64,000 bases of DNA. Source: Typhlomys cinereus. Lineage: Eukaryota; Chordata; Mammalia; Rodentia; Platacanthomyidae. Where the stretch lies: contig JALPQD010000390.1 of assembly GCA_023101885.1 (NCBI GenBank), forward strand, positions 546,757-610,756, given 5' to 3'. This document shows, one piece after another, positions 58,772 through 64,000 of the stretch (positions are counted from its first letter, which is position 1; every line of letters starts with the position of its first letter). A program made the translations under genes and the position numbers. The notes beneath the pieces were generated by a model, which saw only the letters and a list, made by a program, of their open reading frames with translations, was not told the DNA's origin and did not search any database.

Positions 58772-59070
58772 CTTTTTTTTAAAAATTTTTTTATTATTAT
58801 TTACTCAACTGTGCGCATGTGCGTGTGTATGTGTGTGCGTGTGTGTATGTCTGTGTCTGTATATGTGTAGAACCACGGACGAATTCGCGAACCACCATGG
58901 ACGCCTCCACCTCCTTCTGCCCCCGGATTCACAGGCTCCGCCCTACCAGGACCAGAAGCCCAGGCCGCCCCCGCTTCCGCCTGGCGTCTATACGTGGGAT
59001 CTGGGATCCGAACTCAGGATCTTCCGCCTGCAAGGCGGAGGCTTAACCCCTGAGCCACCTCTCCAGCCCC
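58772..59070 (-). mobile_element. tRNA-derived SINE, copy 5
   Basis: Perfect 16-base duplication TCAAGCGAAATATTTT (58756-58771 and 59071-59086). Minus-strand head GGGGCTGGAGAGGTGGCTCA with an A-box and a GAGTTCGGATCC B-box. It is nearly identical to copies 3 and 4. Confidence 0.92.
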
Positions 59071-59086
59071 TCAAGCGAAATATTTT

Positions 59087-61179
59087 CAAATCTCAATATT
59101 TTCAGACAAATTTTTGCCAGTTAGTTTTTTCTATAGGATTTTAGTGCCTAAATAATGTAGCATAAAGACACATTTGTGTGTTGTAACTCCTAGTTCACAG
59201 GCATGGTCCTGTGTTCTGAAGAAACAGCAATGAATGAGGCAAATGTAGTTCCTTCCACCATGGTGTTTTCCATTCTATTGGAGGTAGAGTGGGACATAGT
59301 TAAGAGTCAGCGCAAAACAGAAGAATATAATAGGGTGGAATGCATTTTGTTACAGTGGCAGTATCATGCAGTTCATGTACAGCAGAGTTGGAGTTTGGGT
59401 CTTTAGACAACCAAATTCATGCAATCACCATGAGAGTAAGGATACTTCGGACAAAAAATGATTGAGAAACAAAGAACACAAATAGGTTAAATTTCCCTTT
59501 GTTGTATAAACTGGTACAGATGACATTCATTCTATTCATGTTCCTTCCAATCTCCTTTTTAGTTGCAAACCCAAGCAAGAAACAAGTCACCTTTGCCCAA
59601 AAATGGATCTTTTGTCAAAAGATGGGAAAAGAGAAAATTGGTTGAGGGAACATACTTTGGATGGATTTTAAAAGAAGGTGTAAAAAATAAGAAAAGAAAC
59701 TTTTTTCACAGTTTAGCTTCTTGTGTGTGTGTTTGAGAGAGAAAGAGAATAAGAACAAAAACAAGAGCAAGGAGCATTTAAGCATGAATAACAAAGTTAT
59801 ATTTAGATTACATAACAAGTTACACATTACCAAATTAAAAATCACAACTAGATCTAAAATTATAGATAATTTAAATTAAATTTTAATACATATATGAAAT
59901 GGTGATCTTGTAATTTAAGGCACTATATTATTATCAAAATTGAGTAAGATGCAAAATTGAGTAAGTTTAGATGTTTGATTTTATTATTATTATTGATTTC
60001 TTAATCAATATAAATTTCATATGGCATCTTTTTGCTGTTAGAAAGGTTTATATTAGCTGCTCCTAAATAAAGTTTATGCAATCTTATTAGACTTTAGTTA
60101 GTGGAATTGCTTCTTTTAATTTTTTTTCTACTTTTATACATTGCACTTGAATACAAAGTTCCAAACTATTAGTGAGACAGCGTTTAAATATTATGTTCAG
60201 GTTATATAACTGAAGTTACACATTGCAAACTTAAAAGTTAGAACCAGACATGACATAACTCACAAAATTTATACACATCTATAAAATGACAACATTGTTA
60301 TCTAAGGGCTTTTCTTAATCTTTTTCGTCCTTTCTTGTTTTTATTTCGTTAGGTAATGCAGGATGTGTTTCATAAAGGGCTTGGGAACATCGTTAGTGAA
60401 GTTTCTCCTTGAGATGATGGCAAACAGTCACTAGATGGCAGTATGAGCTTGTCAATCATGTAAAAGTAATTTCTGTAGTAACTGAAGCATTAGGAAGAAA
60501 CTTTTGGAGTCCTGACAAGCCACAGGAAAATTTTGAGTGTTTGTGCCTTTGTGTACTTATTCTCCAGAGAAGAACTGGAGCTTTCACTAACTTATCCAGA
60601 GTTTGTGATGCATAGATATTTACAAATCTCTGATTTACTTTAGCATCTTACTTTATTATTTGCAAAACTAAATTAAAAAGATGAAATGATTTTGCTATTT
60701 GGGAGAATGATGTAGCAACTGTTCCAGAAACACAGCTCAAAGCTTCAGCTGATCAAGTAATGTTCTTAGACCCCTCATGTCACCATAGCAACAAAAAGGG
60801 CTTTGTAAACATAGTTGCAAATATTTCCCTAGTTGTCCTTTATCACTTTCAAAAATCAATAAAATTGAATACTTTCTTGCTTTTATTACTGTCTCTGTGT
60901 TTGGATACTAGTCATAAATTAGAATATTTGGCATGTGTTTATTCTGGGGTTGCCATGGTATTTTCATATTTGATTTTTATTTTTCAAAAATGAAAATATT
61001 TTGAATATCTAAAGAATGATCTTCTTACTTTTTTGTGGAATAAGATATATATTAATTATAATGAAAGTTATAAATTATTAATATTGGTTTGGTTCCTATG
61101 AAATAACAGGAATATAAAAAGTCTTTACCAAGGGACATTGAAAGACCTGTATAGATAATTGTATTTCAGGATGACACTA
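59087..61179. other. Unassigned region with a local imperfect repeat
   Basis: No gene is seen. Two segments about 400 bases apart (59795-59930 and 60190-60310) share an order (AGATTACATAACAAGTTACA versus GGTTATATAACTGAAGTTAC), which suggests a small old tandem duplication. Confidence 0.35.
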
Positions 61180-61440
61180 GATGATGGTTGATTTCAGATA
61201 TCAATTCAACGTTGAGGCGGCGGGCCTTTTGGCACACCTATGAGTAATTTTCTAGTTAAGATAAGTCTCTGAACAAGTCTGTGGGATTTTATAGTTTTCA
61301 CTATGTGATTAAGGTATGAAAACCAAGCCCATAATGAGCTGGACCATTTCATAAGAGACAGATAGAAAAAGGCAGAGAGAGCTAGTCAAGCACTGACAAG
61401 GTGAAAATCCAATACCTAAATATTGCTGATGATAGGAAAT
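61180..61440 (+). mobile_element. MaLR-type LTR 5' part (tentative)
   Basis: TATCAATTCAACGTTGAGG then CATAATGAGCTGGACCATT and a GTCAAGCACTGACAAGG segment resemble the 5' part of the LTRs at 12895 and 49575. It is diverged. Confidence 0.35.
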
Positions 61441-61619
61441 TTAATATCTTTCATTATCAGATATTGAACATCTATATTCTTAAAAATTTCTTTTAACTCT
61501 ATTTTCTTGTGGATTTCCATTAATTGAGAAATACATATAAACACAGAATTCTGTTCATAGTTCAAGAGGAGCTTGCTTATTACTACCTCTCTTTTTCTCT
61601 ATCTCTTTTTCTTTCCTCT

Positions 61620-61620
61620 T

Positions 61621-61655
<35 letters not shown>

Positions 61656-61675
61656 GTCTATCTCTGTCTCTCTCA
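61620..61675. repeat. (CT)n simple repeat
   Basis: A CT-rich run with CTGT interruptions. Confidence 0.85.
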
Positions 61676-61879
61676 TGTCAGGCCACACACTACTGCAGTC
61701 TCTCTCCCTGGACAAAGTGGATGAAGTATGTTTGTGCTGTACAGATTCCTTCCTATCACAGCTGAAGACCTGCTGCCTTCTCTATCCTGCAGTCTTAAGA
61801 CACCTTGGAAATTTTGCTTTGTCTTTATCAGTGCTTTGTGACATCTAGTATGCAGCTATCATGTCCATTATGTCATGTG

Positions 61880-63370
61880 TCATATAGTTTAACTACCTCC
61901 TTGAACACCTGTGAGAAGAATGGCAAATGCTACATATTCTCCCCTACAAGTGGATTGAACACATTGAACCTTTAGACTTATGTACTTAGCTAGGAATACC
62001 TGTAACCATTGGAAAGCTAGAAAGGGACAGTTAAATGGGGGAGGGGAACCTGACAAGAGGGGAGTTAAAAAAACACAGGTGTTAAGAAGATAAAGAGAAT
62101 AGTGGGGGAAATATTTAAAGGGAGAGGGATGGTGAAAGGATGAATAATACAGCCAGATAGTAACATTTTATAGAATAAGTTCATATAAGATATAATCTAA
62201 AGGAAATCATGAATAGCTATCTTATAACGGGGCACACAATGTGGGAAGAAAAAAAAAATGCCTTTAGTTGCTCTTACGAGAAGCCACAGGTGATAAAACC
62301 AAGTTTCCAGTCCATGTTAAGTTATATATTAAGGGCTATTGATCAGAGAGATCAATCAATTGAGGATCCTCAAACAATAAAGGCTTCTTTCATTGTCCAA
62401 AACATGATAGTAAGTCCCTGTGGCTAAAGATGTCCCTATGTTGATCTCAGGACATGGAAGAAACAAACTGGAATAGATCTAGAAACTTCCATTTTGCTGT
62501 CCAGAAAGTGCTATGCAGGTTGCTGGGGGAGGATGACAATCAACTGTCTCTCTCATCTGTGAAAACTGTGAAGCAGTAACTACTACTCTGATGACTATAG
62601 GTGCAACAGTGGCATGAATGTTACAGGGATAACCAAATGCTTTTTGATTGGATTTATGGCCACACATACTTGTTCCTGTAAATCAGGCTAAGATGTTGTG
62701 AATGGGGAGGCTCTAGGCAGAAGGAGGAAAAACTACTGCATGATTTCGAACAGCCAGTTAAACACTTGTTTATTATACCCATAGATTAGAGCAACTTCAC
62801 GTCACAATGGAAGGTGTTTAATGTGGAGGGTCACAACCGACCAAAGTGCAAAGAATAAGAAACTATGCTGCTGGGCCCCAAAGAGAGCATCAAAATCACC
62901 TCAGGGAACATCAAGGAAAAGGGAGCAGTTAGCATGTAGGAACCCGAGGGTAAGGAGTGGTGTGGCCAGACACTATCTGTTAAACATGGCAAGGCTCTGC
63001 ATTCATGAACATACTACAATTAAGTTAAGGTTTGGGCTATCAACATTTCTCCACAGAGCAGGGAAGGTTTCAAGAGGCATGACACCTCTCCTGAGAGTCT
63101 ATTGAGGATTCTTGCTGTATGAGGGAAGATCAACTACTTTCTTCAATGATATCTGAACCATGCACCAACAAATTTGAGACATATGCCAGAGCAGGCTACC
63201 CAGATGGGTCACACATGGAAAAAAAATTACAAGATCGTAGAAGGAAGACTCATTGGGAAGACTTATACAGAGAATAGGAGGGAAAATGGGATTGGACAAC
63301 AAGGGAGGAAAACGATATAAATTCATTGCATTCATTATGCAGCTTCCAATGAAGGAAAAAAAAATTAAAA
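61880..63370 (+). mobile_element. Possible ancient L1-related sequence (tentative)
   Basis: The composition, A-rich stretches and parts such as GGGCCCCAAAGAGAGCATC resemble old rodent L1 3' regions that I remember, but I cannot align it to the L1s in this window. Short frames at 62209-62427 and 62821-63105 are not recognised. Confidence 0.25.
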
Positions 63371-63829
63371 AGAACTCCAAATAATAAATGCAAGGGTCAG
63401 AAACTTTGTCTTATGTAACTGAAGGAGCTGAAATCTTTCTCTTCCTTCAAGTCCTGTCTTGACCAACTGTTATGACTCTGTCTCTCTTATTGCTTTTCCA
63501 GTTCAGGGCCTCATCATGGCGGACTTCAACTGTTAGCCTATAAATCTAAAGTTCTTCTGAATGAAGAATTAAGACAAGTTCTTCTTGCCTTAAGTTCTTT
63601 TCTACAGCTCTGCTTTATTATTGTATATAACAATTCCATGCCATGATAAAATAACAAAGAAATATTATGTATAATATACTTATTTATATTAAACAATAAA
63701 GAAATATAATAAAAATAATAAAGAAAAATTATGATATTTGGTCAGCTCAATGGATAATGTAGGAAAAACATAGAGTTTAACTGTGCATTAGTAAGAAACT
63801 TCATTAATTTAAATGTATGCTGCAAAGGG

Positions 63830-64000
63830 GAACTCAAAAAAGAGCTCTAGGCAATGCTACTGAGTCCTTACACCTCATCAGAGAGGAGGACCCAGAGGGA
63901 AGTTTGATATACACACTAAAGGTTGCTCCAGGAATGGGGGGGTCACACTGGGAGAAAGGGACTGGGGGGGAGGGAAAGGAAGGGGATATGGGGGAAAGGA
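63830..64000 (+). mobile_element. L1 3' UTR fragment running off the window
   Basis: AGAGGAGGACCCAGAGGGAA, then GGTTGCTCCAGGAATGGGGG and a GGGAGGG-rich purine tract have the order of the L1-A 3' UTR read on its own strand (AGAGGAGGGCCCAGAGG...). The 3' end is beyond 64000. Confidence 0.65.

Noticed and set aside
58772..59070. Possible tRNA gene
   Set aside because: A- and B-box-like motifs are those of a SINE head. The anticodon stem and 3' part do not fold as a tRNA, and it repeats five times with duplications.
1..64000. CRISPR arrays, operons, toxin or defence systems
   Set aside because: The window is mammalian nuclear DNA. The repeats are SINEs, L1s, LTRs and microsatellites, and no regularly spaced short repeat array exists.

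Overview
The window looks like nuclear DNA from a rodent, in a class II olfactory receptor (OR) cluster. It is AT-rich. The only intact host genes are three single-coding-exon ORs on the + strand (8907-9851, 16733-17689, 52493-53440). Two further ORs are broken (3570-4491 and 19032-19954). B1-, B3-, B4- and ID-like SINEs, MaLR-type LTRs and L1s with a purine-rich 3' UTR and a repeated-unit 5' UTR suggest a mouse-related (myodont) rodent. A young tRNA-derived SINE family that I cannot match to a named family is present in five copies. A dipodoid such as a jerboa is one guess, but species cannot be fixed from the sequence alone.

Layout. 1-20 kb is an OR array built by tandem duplication. Unit 1 (about 126-5450) carries a dead OR. 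Unit 2 (about 5460-11880) carries its live sister. A third, more diverged unit (about 11880-17690) carries the second live OR, followed by an OR5AK-like pseudogene. 20-29 kb has no intact gene. It holds a solo LTR with flanking repeats, L1 fragments, and a block at 24.5-26.6 kb that copies the non-coding flank of the 16.7 kb OR but has lost the OR itself. 29-48 kb is an L1 nest. A full-length L1 (30201-36355) sits inside an older L1 (29143-39231). A second L1 (40575-47643) is split by a third (45916-47473), each join marked by a target-site duplication. 48-64 kb holds the third live OR, three near-identical young SINEs, a retrocopy with a long poly(T) run, and mostly unique or ancient sequence.

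How the genes work together. The ORs are parallel, independently expressed odorant receptors, not a pathway. The three intact proteins align almost without gaps (314, 318 and 315 aa), and each has a good splice acceptor 10-15 bases upstream of its ATG, which fits the usual OR plan of a non-coding 5' exon and one coding exon. They look like family 5 receptors, perhaps subfamily 5G since an OR5AK-like pseudogene is adjacent; that assignment is from memory of the families. The rest of the window records retrotransposition: nested L1s, an in-frame ORF1/ORF2 chimera, short templated patches, LTR-tailed retrocopies and repeated insertion into one target. I did not find a defence system, toxin system or other operon-like novelty.
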